Source: Spirochaetales bacterium
GTDB taxonomy: Bacteria; Spirochaetota; Spirochaetia; DAHUYW01
Assembly: GCA_027306915.1 (NCBI GenBank)
Contig: DAHUYW010000007.1
Coordinates: 62,001-126,000 of the forward strand
DNA: 64,000 nt
Direction of reading: 5' to 3'
Below, in pieces: positions 53,843 to 62,625 of this stretch. The notes beneath the pieces were generated by a model that ran no database searches, was not told where the DNA came from, and was given only the letters and a program-made list of their open reading frames with translations. The first letter of the stretch is position 1, and each line of letters opens with the position of its first letter. Position numbers and translations under genes: made by a program.

Positions 53843-55054
53843 TTGGTGTGTGAGCTAAATGAACGTTCGTTCTCGAAGAAATTGGACTACCAGAAGCCTT
53901 CCCCGCGGCTAGCGAACCCGCTTTCCGGCTCGCTGATGCCGGAAAGTCAAGAGCAGGGGGGGGAGGACCTTCTTCTCCGGCGCACGGATCTCGCGCGGCG
54001 GCGTGTGCACGCGGTGGGTCGCTCCGTTCGTTGGCGCCTTGTTGCCGCCCTCTATCGCGCTCGGCGCTCCTTCCGCGTGAAGCTTGCTCCGGTGCGCCAA
54101 AAGATCCGCAAGAGGATAGCTCCGATCGGCGTACCGCTCCTGGCTGTAGCGGCCGTGGCTACGCTCGTACTGTCGACCATCCCCAAAGATTCGAACCGCC
54201 TCGAAGCCGCGCAGGCTGCCGGGCAGGGGGTCCAGCTTGCCTCTCTCCTCGACTGGGGCAAGCTTGGCGCCGGAATAACCGTCGCGCGGGGGCTGTCCCC
54301 GCTGGTCGCCACCGCGAAGAGCCCCGACGTCCTCGAGACCACTCCCTACATCGTCCAGTCCGGCAACACCATCTCGGAGATCGGCCGCCAGTTCGGCGTC
54401 TCCGACGAGTCGATTATCAGCATCAACCATGTCGACGACGCCCGCCTGCTGCAGCCGGGCGTCGTGCTGCTCATCCCCAACATGGATGGGGTCCTCTACC
54501 GCACCGAATCGGGCGATACCCTCGAAAAGATAGCGGAGCACTATCACGTGCCGGAAGCGGCTATCGTTACCGCGAACCGCATGAGCGGAGCCTCGATCCG
54601 ACCTCATCAGGAGCTCTTTATTCCGGGCGGTCATATGAGCTCCTACGCCTACCGTCGAGCCCTTGGAACGCTCTTTCTCTTCCCGGCGCAGGGCTACATC
54701 ACCTCCTACTACGGGATGCGGCGGGACCCCTTCACGAGGGTCTACAGCTTTCACAATGGGATCGACATCGGGAACTCGATCGGGACGCCGGTCGACGCTT
54801 CCGCCGACGGCCAGATCATCGCCATCGGCTCGAACCGCATCTATGGGAACTACATTCTCATCGATCACGGAGGGGGCTACCAGAGTCTGTACGCCCATCT
54901 CTGGCGGATCTATGTCCGATTGTGGCAATGGGTACGCTCGGGCCAGCAGATCGCTGCGATGGGCGACAGCGGCTACAGCACCGGCCCCCATCTCCATTTC
55001 TCGATCTTCAAGGACGACGTCCCCGTCAATCCGATGATCTACCTGCACTATTGA
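53843..55054 (+). CDS. M23 (LytM-type) peptidase with LysM domains
   Basis: About 403 residues. A basic N-terminal cytoplasmic segment, one membrane helix (about 94-112, IGVPLLAVAAVATLVLSTI), LysM-like repeats (about 165-212, YIVQSGNTISEIGRQFGV; about 216-260, YRTESGDTLEKIAEHYHV), then an M23 domain with zinc ligands in FHNGIDIG and GPHLHFS. It should cut or bind peptidoglycan in the periplasm, anchored to the inner membrane. The start is uncertain: TTG at 53843 and GTG at 53846 lack well-placed ribosome sites, and an ATG exists at 53936. The 3' end overlaps the DeoR gene by seven bases. Confidence 0.85.
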   Translation: MVCELNERSFSKKLDYQKPSPRLANPLSGSLMPESQEQGGEDLLLRRTDLARRRVHAVGRSVRWRLVAALYRARRSFRVKLAPVRQKIRKRIAPIGVPLLAVAAVATLVLSTIPKDSNRLEAAQAAGQGVQLASLLDWGKLGAGITVARGLSPLVATAKSPDVLETTPYIVQSGNTISEIGRQFGVSDESIISINHVDDARLLQPGVVLLIPNMDGVLYRTESGDTLEKIAEHYHVPEAAIVTANRMSGASIRPHQELFIPGGHMSSYAYRRALGTLFLFPAQGYITSYYGMRRDPFTRVYSFHNGIDIGNSIGTPVDASADGQIIAIGSNRIYGNYILIDHGGGYQSLYAHLWRIYVRLWQWVRSGQQIAAMGDSGYSTGPHLHFSIFKDDVPVNPMIYLHY

Positions 55055-55836
55055 AGGGGCTGAAGGTCTGACCCGTTGGAGGCCACCACCACCTCCACGC
55101 CCGATGTCGCGAGAATGGGCGTGTAGAGGTCGGGCGGCGGTCGATCGGTGACCAAGGCATCTATCTCGGCGAAGGTACAGAAGGTAACGAGCGAGGCTCG
55201 ATCGAACTTGAGGCTGTCGGCGAGGAGAATCCGCCGGTCGGCTACCTGGATGATCGCTCGTTTGATTTCCGCTTCGATCGAGGAGGAGTTGGTGATCCCC
55301 TTGGCAAGCGAGATGCCGGATGCTCCGAGGAAGGCCTTGTGAGCGTTCAGCTTGCGGATCGCCTCGATCGCCTCGATGCCGACGGTCGAGTAGGTCTCCT
55401 GCAGGAACTCGCCGCCCACCACGATTAGCCTGATACCCCGTTTCGACGCGACCTCGTGGATGACTCCCAGGTTGTGGGTGATGAGCGTGATCCTTCGTCC
55501 GGGGTCGAGAAAGCCCACCATCGCCGCAGTGGTCGAGCCGGCATCGACGAAGATGATGTCCCCCTCGTCTACCATCTGCGCCGCGCGGCGGCCGATCGCA
55601 AGCTTCTCCTCGGTCTGGAATTTGCTGCGGGCGAAGAACGAGACGAGGTTCTCCTGTTTTGGGCTCGCGATTACCCCGCCGTAGACCTTCTTCGCGATGC
55701 CGAGGCCGACAAGCTGCGCCACGTCCCGCCGGATCGTTATCTTGGAGACGCGAAAGCGGTCACAAAGATCGTCGAGTGAAACGAACTCGTTCTGCATGAG
55801 CACGCCCTCGATCTCTTTGATTCGCTTCAGCCGCAC
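55048..55836 (-). CDS. DeoR-family transcriptional regulator
   Basis: A protein of 262 residues. N-terminal DeoR winged helix (VSLDDLCDRFRVSKITIRRD) and the sugar-phosphate-sensing C-terminal domain (VDAGSTTAAMVGFL, ITHNLGVIHE, VGGEF) with the late LADSLKFDR segment. Such regulators usually repress sugar catabolic operons and respond to a phosphorylated intermediate. It is divergent from the eight-gene catabolic cluster starting at 56002 across overlapping promoters, so it is the probable local repressor of that cluster. Confidence 0.9.
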   Translation of the reverse strand: MRLKRIKEIEGVLMQNEFVSLDDLCDRFRVSKITIRRDVAQLVGLGIAKKVYGGVIASPKQENLVSFFARSKFQTEEKLAIGRRAAQMVDEGDIIFVDAGSTTAAMVGFLDPGRRITLITHNLGVIHEVASKRGIRLIVVGGEFLQETYSTVGIEAIEAIRKLNAHKAFLGASGISLAKGITNSSSIEAEIKRAIIQVADRRILLADSLKFDRASLVTFCTFAEIDALVTDRPPPDLYTPILATSGVEVVVASNGSDLQPLQ

Positions 55837-55874
55837 GGCCCTCTCCTTGTGTCCTGCCTCTCCTGATCAGGCTA

Positions 55875-55926
55875 ATGATAAACTATTGATCATGTTATGG
55901 ACAACTCCTGAACAAGGCGCTATAGT
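55875..55926. promoter_or_regulatory. Overlapping divergent promoters of deoR-like gene and catabolic operon
   Basis: Plus strand: TGGACA (55898-55903), 17 bases, TATAGT (55921-55926). Minus strand: TTGTCC (55904-55899), 18 bases, TATCAT (55880-55875). The two -35 boxes coincide. TGATCA occurs at 55863-55868 and 55887-55892, a repeated palindrome that is a candidate operator for the DeoR protein. Confidence 0.6.
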
Positions 55927-56001
55927 CTGAGCAAGGGATCTTCTGCCGGATGCTCTCAACGCGCAGCCGGCAGAGACCGTACGTCCCACGAGGAGCTTAC
56001 C

Positions 56002-56838
56002 ATGAAAGAATATCGGCTCAATCGACTCTTCAATCCGCAATCGAAGCGGTGCTTCGATGTCGCCGTCGACCATGGCTTCTTCAACGTCAAAGAGGTCCTC
56101 GCAGGCATCGAGAACCTGGAACAGGCGGTTGCGACGATTGTCGCAGCGGCGCCCGATGCGATCCAGCTCACCGTTGGACAGGCCCATCTCCTGCAGGCGG
56201 TCCCCGGGAAGACGAAACCGGCGCTGGTTCTCCGAACCGACGTTGCCAACGTCTACGGCAAGGAGCTTCCGAGGAGCCTCTTCAGCAGGATCATCGAGGA
56301 TGCGGTGCTCCAGGCGGTGCAGCTGGATGCCGCATGTGTGGTCGCCAATCTCTTCCGCATCCCCAACGAGCCGGAGGTGACCGACCAGTGCATCGAGAAC
56401 ATCCTCAGGCTGAAGCCGTCTTGCGACCACTATCACATGCCGCTCATGGTGGAGCCCCTCGTCTTCCAGCCGAACGCAGCCGCGGGCGGCTACATGGTAG
56501 ACGGCGATCCGGACAAGATAATCCCGCTGGTCCGGCAGGCGGTCGAGCTGGGAGCCGACATCATCAAGGCCGACCCCACCGACAACCCGCGGGACTATCA
56601 CCTAGTGATCGAGACTGCAGGGCGGATACCCGTCCTCGTTCGCGGCGGCGGCAAGGTGAGCGATCGCGAGATCCTCGAGCGTACCGCCGAGCTCCTTCGC
56701 CAAGGGGCGAGTGGGATCGTCTACGGCCGAAACGTCATCCAGCACGCCAACCCGGCCGGGATGACGCGCGCGCTCATGAGCCTGCTTCACGAGAATGCGA
56801 GCCCCGAGCAGGCGGCGCGCTTCTTGGCTGCCAGCTGA
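56002..56838 (+). CDS. Class I aldolase, DhnA/LsrF-type
   Basis: A protein of 278 residues in the DeoC/FbaB/LacD superfamily. FDVAVDHGFFN is the family's phosphate-barrel start, and the Schiff-base lysine is in DIIKADPTDN; VLVRGGGKVSDREIL and GASGIVYGRNV bind phosphate. It should cleave or form a carbon-carbon bond of a phosphorylated ketose. First gene after the regulator, with a strong promoter. LsrF-type members act on autoinducer-2 derivatives and others on fructose-bisphosphate; the true substrate here is unknown. Confidence 0.8.
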   Translation: MKEYRLNRLFNPQSKRCFDVAVDHGFFNVKEVLAGIENLEQAVATIVAAAPDAIQLTVGQAHLLQAVPGKTKPALVLRTDVANVYGKELPRSLFSRIIEDAVLQAVQLDAACVVANLFRIPNEPEVTDQCIENILRLKPSCDHYHMPLMVEPLVFQPNAAAGGYMVDGDPDKIIPLVRQAVELGADIIKADPTDNPRDYHLVIETAGRIPVLVRGGGKVSDREILERTAELLRQGASGIVYGRNVIQHANPAGMTRALMSLLHENASPEQAARFLAAS

Positions 56839-56999
56839 GAGGTTGCCGGCACGGCAGTTGACCCGCCGCCAAACGGCGTCTTCTGCGGCTTCTCGCTGGA
56901 AATCGGTGGGTGAAAACGCCGTTTCGGCGGGTACCATTGAGCTTATCAGCACGCTGCCGACGCAGGGCGGTGCCTGCGCGTTTCGCAAAGGGAGGGTTT

Positions 57000-58169
57000 A
57001 TGGAAAAGGTACGGTTCGGGATCATCGGCTGCGGGCTGATGGGCAAAGAGTTCGCGAGCGCCACGGCGCGCTTCTTTCACCTTTCGGGGCTCAACTTCCA
57101 ACCGGAGATCGTCGCGGTCTGCGACGTCGAAGCGGGCGCGATGCGATGGTTCCAAGAGCGCCTTCCGACCGTGAAGGAGGCGGTGAGCGATTATCGGCGT
57201 CTGATCGAGAGCCGATCCATCGATGCGGTCTACTGCGCCGTTCCCCACAACCTCCACGAGCAGATCTATGTCGACGTCATCGACGGTGGGAAGAACCTCC
57301 TCGGCGAGAAACCCTTCGGGATAGACCTCGCGGCGAACCGGACGGTAAACGAGGCCATCGCCCGCCATCCTCGCCAGCTTGTACGCTGTGTATCGGAGAT
57401 GCCCTACTTCCCTGCAGCCCAGGCCATCTACCGCTGGGCGCTCGAGGGGCGGTTCGGCACGGTGATCGAGGTCGAGGCGGGTCTATGGAAATCGAGCGAC
57501 CTCGATCCCATGAAGCCGATAAACTGGAAGCGCAGGGCCGAGACGAACGGCGAGTACGGCTGCATGGGCGACCTGGGGCTGCACGCCCTGCATCTTCCCC
57601 TGCGGATCGGATGGCATCCGAGCAACGTTCGCGCCCTGCTCTCGAAGATAGTCACGAAACGGCCCGCAGGAGCGCCGGGAACCCCCGGCGCCGAGACGAT
57701 GGTTCCCTGCGACACCTGGGACAACGCCGTGCTCGCCTGCGAGGTGGTAGCAAGCGAAGGCGAGTTTCCGATGCTCCTTTCGATGAAGCGGATCGCCCCC
57801 GGACATGCGAACACCTGGTTCATCCGGGTGCTCGGCACCGAGCTGTCGGCCGAGTTCTCCACTCTCGACCCGAAGCACATCCGCTACCTTCCCTACAAGT
57901 CCGGCGACCCCCAGGCTTGGCGGACCGAGGATTGCGCCATGCCCCCCGCCTATCCTTCGATCACACCGGCCAACCTCGAGTTCGGATTCTCGGACGCCGT
58001 TCTGCAGATGTGGGCGGCCTACGCCGACGAGCTGGTGAACGGGGCCACGATGCGCCAGCCCTTCCGCTGCGCGACCCCCGAGGAGGCGGCGGAAAGCCAT
58101 CGCGTCTTCACCGCGGCGCTCGAGTCTCACGCCCGGAGCCGGACCATCGACCTTGCGGCGGAGGGTTAG
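57000..58169 (+). CDS. Gfo/Idh/MocA-family oxidoreductase
   Basis: A protein of 389 residues. N-terminal Rossmann GIIGCGLMGKEFAS and the family motif GEKPFGID (EKP) lie in their usual places; the C-terminal alpha/beta domain is full length. NAD(P)-dependent oxidation or reduction of a sugar, polyol or sugar acid. The start is an ATG at 57000 after GGGAGGG. It lies 161 bases after the aldolase and three bases before the PfkB gene. Members of this family in DeoR-controlled clusters often oxidise inositol- or glycoside-type substrates, but this is not proof. Confidence 0.85.
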   Translation: MEKVRFGIIGCGLMGKEFASATARFFHLSGLNFQPEIVAVCDVEAGAMRWFQERLPTVKEAVSDYRRLIESRSIDAVYCAVPHNLHEQIYVDVIDGGKNLLGEKPFGIDLAANRTVNEAIARHPRQLVRCVSEMPYFPAAQAIYRWALEGRFGTVIEVEAGLWKSSDLDPMKPINWKRRAETNGEYGCMGDLGLHALHLPLRIGWHPSNVRALLSKIVTKRPAGAPGTPGAETMVPCDTWDNAVLACEVVASEGEFPMLLSMKRIAPGHANTWFIRVLGTELSAEFSTLDPKHIRYLPYKSGDPQAWRTEDCAMPPAYPSITPANLEFGFSDAVLQMWAAYADELVNGATMRQPFRCATPEEAAESHRVFTAALESHARSRTIDLAAEG

Positions 58170-58172
58170 GCC

Positions 58173-59297
58173 GTGGCGGGGCGGGCGATCGTCGCCGGAC
58201 ACATCTGCCTGGATATCATCCCGCGGTTGATCGAAAGCGGCGAGGAGCTCACCGAAATGCTCGCGCCGGGGCGGGTCAGGGAGATCGAGTCGACCCTCCT
58301 TGCGACGGGAGGAGCCGTCGCCAATGTTGGAACCGCCCTCTTCCGGCTCGGCATACCCGTGCGGCTGGCGGGTAGGATCGGGGAGGATCTCTTTGGACGG
58401 ACCATCTCCGGCCTCCTGGCCGCGGTCGAACCTTCCCTGCCGGAAGGGCTCACCGCATCGCCCGCAGAGGCGACCTCCTTCAGCATCGTGCTCTCGGCGC
58501 GCGGAAGCGACCGCACCTTTCTCCACTTTCCCGGAGCAAACGACGCCTTCCGGGCCGATGATCTCCCGGCCGACAGGTTGGCAGGGTGCGACCTTCTCCA
58601 TTTCGGCTACCCTCCGTCGATGCGCACGATGTACCAGGACGACGGCGCCGAGCTCGTTGCCCTCCTCAAACGGGCGAAGGCTTCCGGCCTCACCACCTCG
58701 CTCGACATGTCCTTTCCGCCGCCTGGTTCGGAGGCTTCGCGGGTCGATTGGAGGGCGATTCTCCGGCGCGCGCTTCCGCTCGTTGACCTGTTTATTCCGG
58801 GCGTCGAGGAGATATCTTTTATGGTGCGGGGGGAGGGCTCACTTGAAGGCGGGCCGCCTCGTCTCGAGGAGCTTCTCCAGCCAAGCCACCTTCGCCGGGT
58901 CGCCGCAGAGCTTCTCGAGATGGGTTGCGCGTTGTGCGCCCTCAAGCTCGGATCGGAGGGGCTCTACGTGAGGACGAGCGGCGACCCGCTGCGGATCGCC
59001 GGCATGGGGCGCTGCGCTCCGCGCGATCCTGCGGGCTGGACCGGCAGGGAGCTCCACGGCCCCTGCTTCTCGGTCACGGTGGCAGGCACGACCGGGGCTG
59101 GCGACTGCACCGCGGCCGGCTTTATCGCCGGGCTCCTGCACCGCCTTTCGCTCGATGAGGCGGTGACGAGCGCGCTGGCCGCGGGGGCCTACGCCGTGGA
59201 GGGGATCGAGGCAACCGGCACGATCCCCGGTTGGGATGCGCTCAGGCGGCGCATCGCCTCCGGATGGCCGCGGGCGACCTCCCGTCTATCGCTGTAG
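58173..59297 (+). CDS. PfkB-family carbohydrate kinase
   Basis: A protein of 374 residues, longer than the usual 300-330 owing to inserts around 215-235 and 270-300. N-terminal LLATGGAVANVGTALFRLG is PfkB signature 1; GTTGAGDCTAAGFIAGLL near the C-terminus is signature 2, with catalytic Asp311. It phosphorylates a sugar hydroxyl with ATP. GTG start behind GGAGGG. It sits between the oxidoreductase and the NagB-like gene and probably makes the phosphosugar that the aldolase or isomerase uses. Confidence 0.88.
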   Translation: MAGRAIVAGHICLDIIPRLIESGEELTEMLAPGRVREIESTLLATGGAVANVGTALFRLGIPVRLAGRIGEDLFGRTISGLLAAVEPSLPEGLTASPAEATSFSIVLSARGSDRTFLHFPGANDAFRADDLPADRLAGCDLLHFGYPPSMRTMYQDDGAELVALLKRAKASGLTTSLDMSFPPPGSEASRVDWRAILRRALPLVDLFIPGVEEISFMVRGEGSLEGGPPRLEELLQPSHLRRVAAELLEMGCALCALKLGSEGLYVRTSGDPLRIAGMGRCAPRDPAGWTGRELHGPCFSVTVAGTTGAGDCTAAGFIAGLLHRLSLDEAVTSALAAGAYAVEGIEATGTIPGWDALRRRIASGWPRATSRLSL

Positions 59298-59317
59298 CCG
59301 CTTGCATGGAGGAGTGA

Positions 59318-60277
59318 ATGGACTTTCTTTCCACGTTTGAGGGCTCCTACGCGGGCTCGTTCTACCCGCAAGGGTGGGACTACCGCCGCATCAAGGCGAT
59401 CACCGCCCTTGGGCCCGAGGAGTTCGCGGTGCCGCAGCCGTTCTGGCATCCCGACTTCGTTCCTGAGATCTGCCGCGACCCCTTCGGCGGCTACGAGACT
59501 ATGAATGCCAAGATGGGCTACGAGATCTTTCGCGCCGTGGAGGACTCGGCGCGGGAGAGGCGTCCGCTTGCGCTCATCCTTCCCGTCGGGCCGATGGGAA
59601 TGTACCGGTGGGCAATCTACTTCTCGCGGCGAAGCAGTCTCTCCTGGGGCCACGTCCACACCTTCACCATGGACGAGTGGTCCGACGCAGGCGGCCGTAC
59701 GATGGAACGAGGCACCGGAGCAAGCTTTCAGGAGATCATGGAGGGCTCGTTCTTCGGCCCACTGGGCGAGCTTACCGTTCCGACCTCGCAGCGTCACTTC
59801 GCAACCCGCCAGATGCTCCCTCGCTACCCCGAGGAAATAGCCCGCCTGCGCGGCAGCGGGGCACGCCTGGTGGCGGTCTACGGCATCGGGAGAAGCTGTC
59901 ACATCGCCTTCTGGGAGCCTCACTTTGCCGCGGAGTTCCCAGACTTGGCGAGCTGGCGCGGCCAGGAGTACCGCCTCGCTGCGCAGTTACACCCCCTTTC
60001 GATCGAGCAGAACTCGCTCCACTCATTTGCGAGCCGCCTTACGCTCGTGCCCCTTCGGGCGAACACGATCGGTCCCGGGCTTTTTCTTCAAGCGGACTGG
60101 TGCATCGGAGGGGCCGACGGCGCGCATGGTGCTCTCAACTGGCAGGGCCAGCCGATCTGGATGACCCTTCGCTACGGCCCCGACCCGTGGGTACCGAGCT
60201 CCTTCATGCCGACCCTCGCAGGAAGGCTTTTTGTTTCGGAGAAGCTTGGCGGCCCGCTCGTCCCCGAGGCGAACTAG
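59318..60277 (+). CDS. Divergent NagB-like sugar-phosphate isomerase/deaminase
   Basis: A protein of 319 residues against about 250 for NagB. The fold is recognisable: LILPVGPMGMY replaces the phosphate loop, D119 in FTMDEWSD matches the NagB base, and GIGRSCHIAFWEP matches GIGxNGHIAFNEP, keeping H195 and E200 but with Asn/Asp replaced by S193 and Gly by C194. The N-terminal about 80 residues are extra. It probably isomerises or deaminates a sugar phosphate other than glucosamine-6-phosphate, since a canonical NagB is encoded at 43079. Start at an ATG after GGAGGAG. Confidence 0.7.
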   Translation: MDFLSTFEGSYAGSFYPQGWDYRRIKAITALGPEEFAVPQPFWHPDFVPEICRDPFGGYETMNAKMGYEIFRAVEDSARERRPLALILPVGPMGMYRWAIYFSRRSSLSWGHVHTFTMDEWSDAGGRTMERGTGASFQEIMEGSFFGPLGELTVPTSQRHFATRQMLPRYPEEIARLRGSGARLVAVYGIGRSCHIAFWEPHFAAEFPDLASWRGQEYRLAAQLHPLSIEQNSLHSFASRLTLVPLRANTIGPGLFLQADWCIGGADGAHGALNWQGQPIWMTLRYGPDPWVPSSFMPTLAGRLFVSEKLGGPLVPEAN

Positions 60278-60287
60278 GAAGTCTCGG

Positions 60288-61334
60288 ATGCGCGAGCTCG
60301 ATATCGAGGCGTCTGGAGCGCTCGAGCGCTACCTGATCGAGCACGGGAGGGTGCCGGCAGGGGATGCGGGACGGCTCTCGATTTCCGTGCTTCGGGGCGG
60401 GGTTTCCAACCGGACCGTGCGCGTCCGGCTTCCCGGCGGCGAGGAGTGGGTCGTCAAACAGGCGCTCGCGAAGCTTCGCGTATCGGTGGACTGGTATGCG
60501 GATCCGGCGCGCATCCACCGCGAGGCGCTTGGCATGGAGGCCTTGCGCGCGCTTGCTCCGCCGGGAGCGGTCGTGAGGCTCCTCTTCGAGGATGAGGAAA
60601 GCCACCTGCTTGCGATGGAGGCGGTGCGCGAGCCATTCGAGAATTGGAAGGAGGCGCTCCTCGCCGGGCGTATCGCCGACGAGGCCATCGACCAATTTGC
60701 CCGGCTCCTTGCGGCCATCCATGCCGGCGGCGCTCGGAGCCGGCTGCTCCTCTCGCGCGACTTCGCCGACAAATCGCTCTTCGCGGCGCTGCGCGTGGAG
60801 CCCTATTATACCTATACCGCCGGTCGGCTCCCCGAGGCGGCGGATTTCCTGCGCGCCCTCGCGGCGGAGGTCATGGAGGCGAGCCAAACGTTAGTGCACG
60901 GCGACTACAGCCCCAAAAACATCCTCATTCACGATGGGAGGCTCGTCCTCCTCGATCACGAGGTGATTCACCTTGGGGATCCGGCCTTTGACCTCGGCTT
61001 CTCCCTCACCCATTTTCTTTCCAAGGCGCATCACCTCCGATATAGGCGAAGCGCCTTCGCACGCGGCGCCCGGCGCTACTGGGCAGAGTACGCGCGGGCG
61101 GTGGCGGCCGAGCCCTTTGCGGGCGAGGAGCTCGAGCGGAGGGCGGTTCGCCATACCCTCGGCTGTCTCCTCGCGCGTGCAGCGGGAAGGTCCCGACTGG
61201 AGTATCTTAGCGAGGGTGAGCGCTCGCGGCAGGCGAAGGCTGCCATCCGACTCGTGGCGCAGCCTCCCGCGCGCGTCGACGAGCTCGTCGGGCGGTTTGT
61301 CGAGTCGATAGGAGAGGGCGATGGCAGCGATTAG
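60288..61334 (+). CDS. APH-fold small-molecule kinase
   Basis: A protein of 348 residues. Aminoglycoside-phosphotransferase fold: a Lys in EWVVKQALAKLRV, catalytic loop LVHGDYSPKNILIHDG (HGDxxxxN) and metal site LLDHEVIHLGDPAFDLGF. It resembles MtnK/homoserine-kinase-type enzymes more than antibiotic-resistance ones and should phosphorylate a small hydroxyl compound. ATG at 60288 after AGGAAG. It overlaps the enolase-like gene by 14 bases. It is the second kinase in the cluster, so the pathway may need two phosphorylations or handle two substrates. Confidence 0.82.
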   Translation: MRELDIEASGALERYLIEHGRVPAGDAGRLSISVLRGGVSNRTVRVRLPGGEEWVVKQALAKLRVSVDWYADPARIHREALGMEALRALAPPGAVVRLLFEDEESHLLAMEAVREPFENWKEALLAGRIADEAIDQFARLLAAIHAGGARSRLLLSRDFADKSLFAALRVEPYYTYTAGRLPEAADFLRALAAEVMEASQTLVHGDYSPKNILIHDGRLVLLDHEVIHLGDPAFDLGFSLTHFLSKAHHLRYRRSAFARGARRYWAEYARAVAAEPFAGEELERRAVRHTLGCLLARAAGRSRLEYLSEGERSRQAKAAIRLVAQPPARVDELVGRFVESIGEGDGSD

Positions 61335-62625
61335 CCAGGTGAGCGCGCGTGAGATTCTCGACAGCCGGGGGCGTCCCACCGTCGAGGCCACCTGCGTGCT
61401 TTCAGGCGGGGCGACCGGCATCGCCTCCGTTCCCTCCGGCCGCTCCACCGGGAAGTCGGAGGCCGTGGAGCTTCGTGACGGCGATCCCAGGCGCTACCGA
61501 GGACTGGGGTGCCTGCGGGCGACTGCAAACGTCAACGGCGAGATGGCGGCCGCCCTCGTCGGCAGCGAGCTAACCGATCAGGCCGCCCTTGATCGAAGGC
61601 TTATCGAGCTCGACGGCACTCCCAACAAGGCGCGGCTAGGCGCCAACGCCATTCTCGCCGTCTCGGTCGCCTTTGCGCGGGCGCAGGCGGCCGCGGGCCG
61701 CCTGCCGCTCTACCGCCACTTTGCGAGCATCGCAGGGCAGTCGTTGCTGGCCGAAGCCTCGCGCCCGCCGCAGCTCCCGCGGCTGACCATCAATCTCTTC
61801 AGCGGCGGTAAGCACGCCGGAGCCCAGGTCTCGGTCCAGGATGTCCTCATCGTACCGCTCTCCCCGCAGACGATCGACGGCTCGCTCGTCATGATGTACA
61901 ACATCTACCAGACTGCCGCCGAAATGACCCTCGAGCGGTATGGCATGCGCCTCCTTACGGCGGACGAGGGCGGGCTCGCTCCGCCCTTCCCTGACACGAC
62001 AACGATGATCGAAAACGCGGTCGAGGCAATCGAGCGGGCGGGCTACCGGGCCGGGATCGACGCGTCGCTCGCAATCGATGTCGCCGCAAGCCACTTCTAC
62101 GAAGGCGGCGGCGCAGAGGCGGGGCGCTACCATGTCGACGGCAGGTCGCTTGCGCCAGAGGAGATGATCGACCTGATCGTCTCCTGGATCGAGCGTTACC
62201 CGATCGTGAGCGTGGAGGACGGGCTCGACGAAGAGGACTGGGCGCACTGGCCGCTTCTCGAGCGGGCCGTCGACCGGAGGGCGCTGGTCCTCGGCGACGA
62301 TCTCCTGTGCACGAACCCTGCCCGTATTCGCCGGGCCGCAGCCGCCGACGCGTGCGACTCGCTTCTCCTGAAGGTGAACCAAATCGGGACCCTCACCGAG
62401 GCCGCCGCCGCCTTGCGCCTGGCGCGGGCCGCCCGCTTTCAGGTGTCGATAAGCGTGCGCAGCGGCGAAACCGAGGACAACTGGGCGGCCGACCTTGCCG
62501 TAGGATTCCAGGCCGACCAGTTCAAGAACGGCTCGATCACACAGTCGGAGCGCCTTGCAAAATACAACCGACTCCTTGCCATCGAGCAGGAGTGCGGCTG
62601 GCGTGTCCGACCCTGGAGGGCATGA
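61321..62625 (+). CDS. Enolase paralogue lacking the catalytic histidine
   Basis: A protein of 434 residues, full enolase length. Conserved: VPSGRSTG loop with S42, H165 (SGGKHAG), E216 (DEGG), metal ligands D253, E299 and D326, K351 (LLKVNQIGT) and K402 (DQFKNGS). Altered: the SHRSGETED motif reads SVRSGETED, so the usual His is Val379; QEF is QDV, turning the Glu168 equivalent into Asp174; and GGFAPN is GGLAPP. It is therefore unlikely to be the glycolytic enolase and probably dehydrates or enolises a different phosphorylated acid. It overlaps the kinase before it and the deacetylase after it. Confidence 0.8.
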   Translation: MAAISQVSAREILDSRGRPTVEATCVLSGGATGIASVPSGRSTGKSEAVELRDGDPRRYRGLGCLRATANVNGEMAAALVGSELTDQAALDRRLIELDGTPNKARLGANAILAVSVAFARAQAAAGRLPLYRHFASIAGQSLLAEASRPPQLPRLTINLFSGGKHAGAQVSVQDVLIVPLSPQTIDGSLVMMYNIYQTAAEMTLERYGMRLLTADEGGLAPPFPDTTTMIENAVEAIERAGYRAGIDASLAIDVAASHFYEGGGAEAGRYHVDGRSLAPEEMIDLIVSWIERYPIVSVEDGLDEEDWAHWPLLERAVDRRALVLGDDLLCTNPARIRRAAAADACDSLLLKVNQIGTLTEAAAALRLARAARFQVSISVRSGETEDNWAADLAVGFQADQFKNGSITQSERLAKYNRLLAIEQECGWRVRPWRA

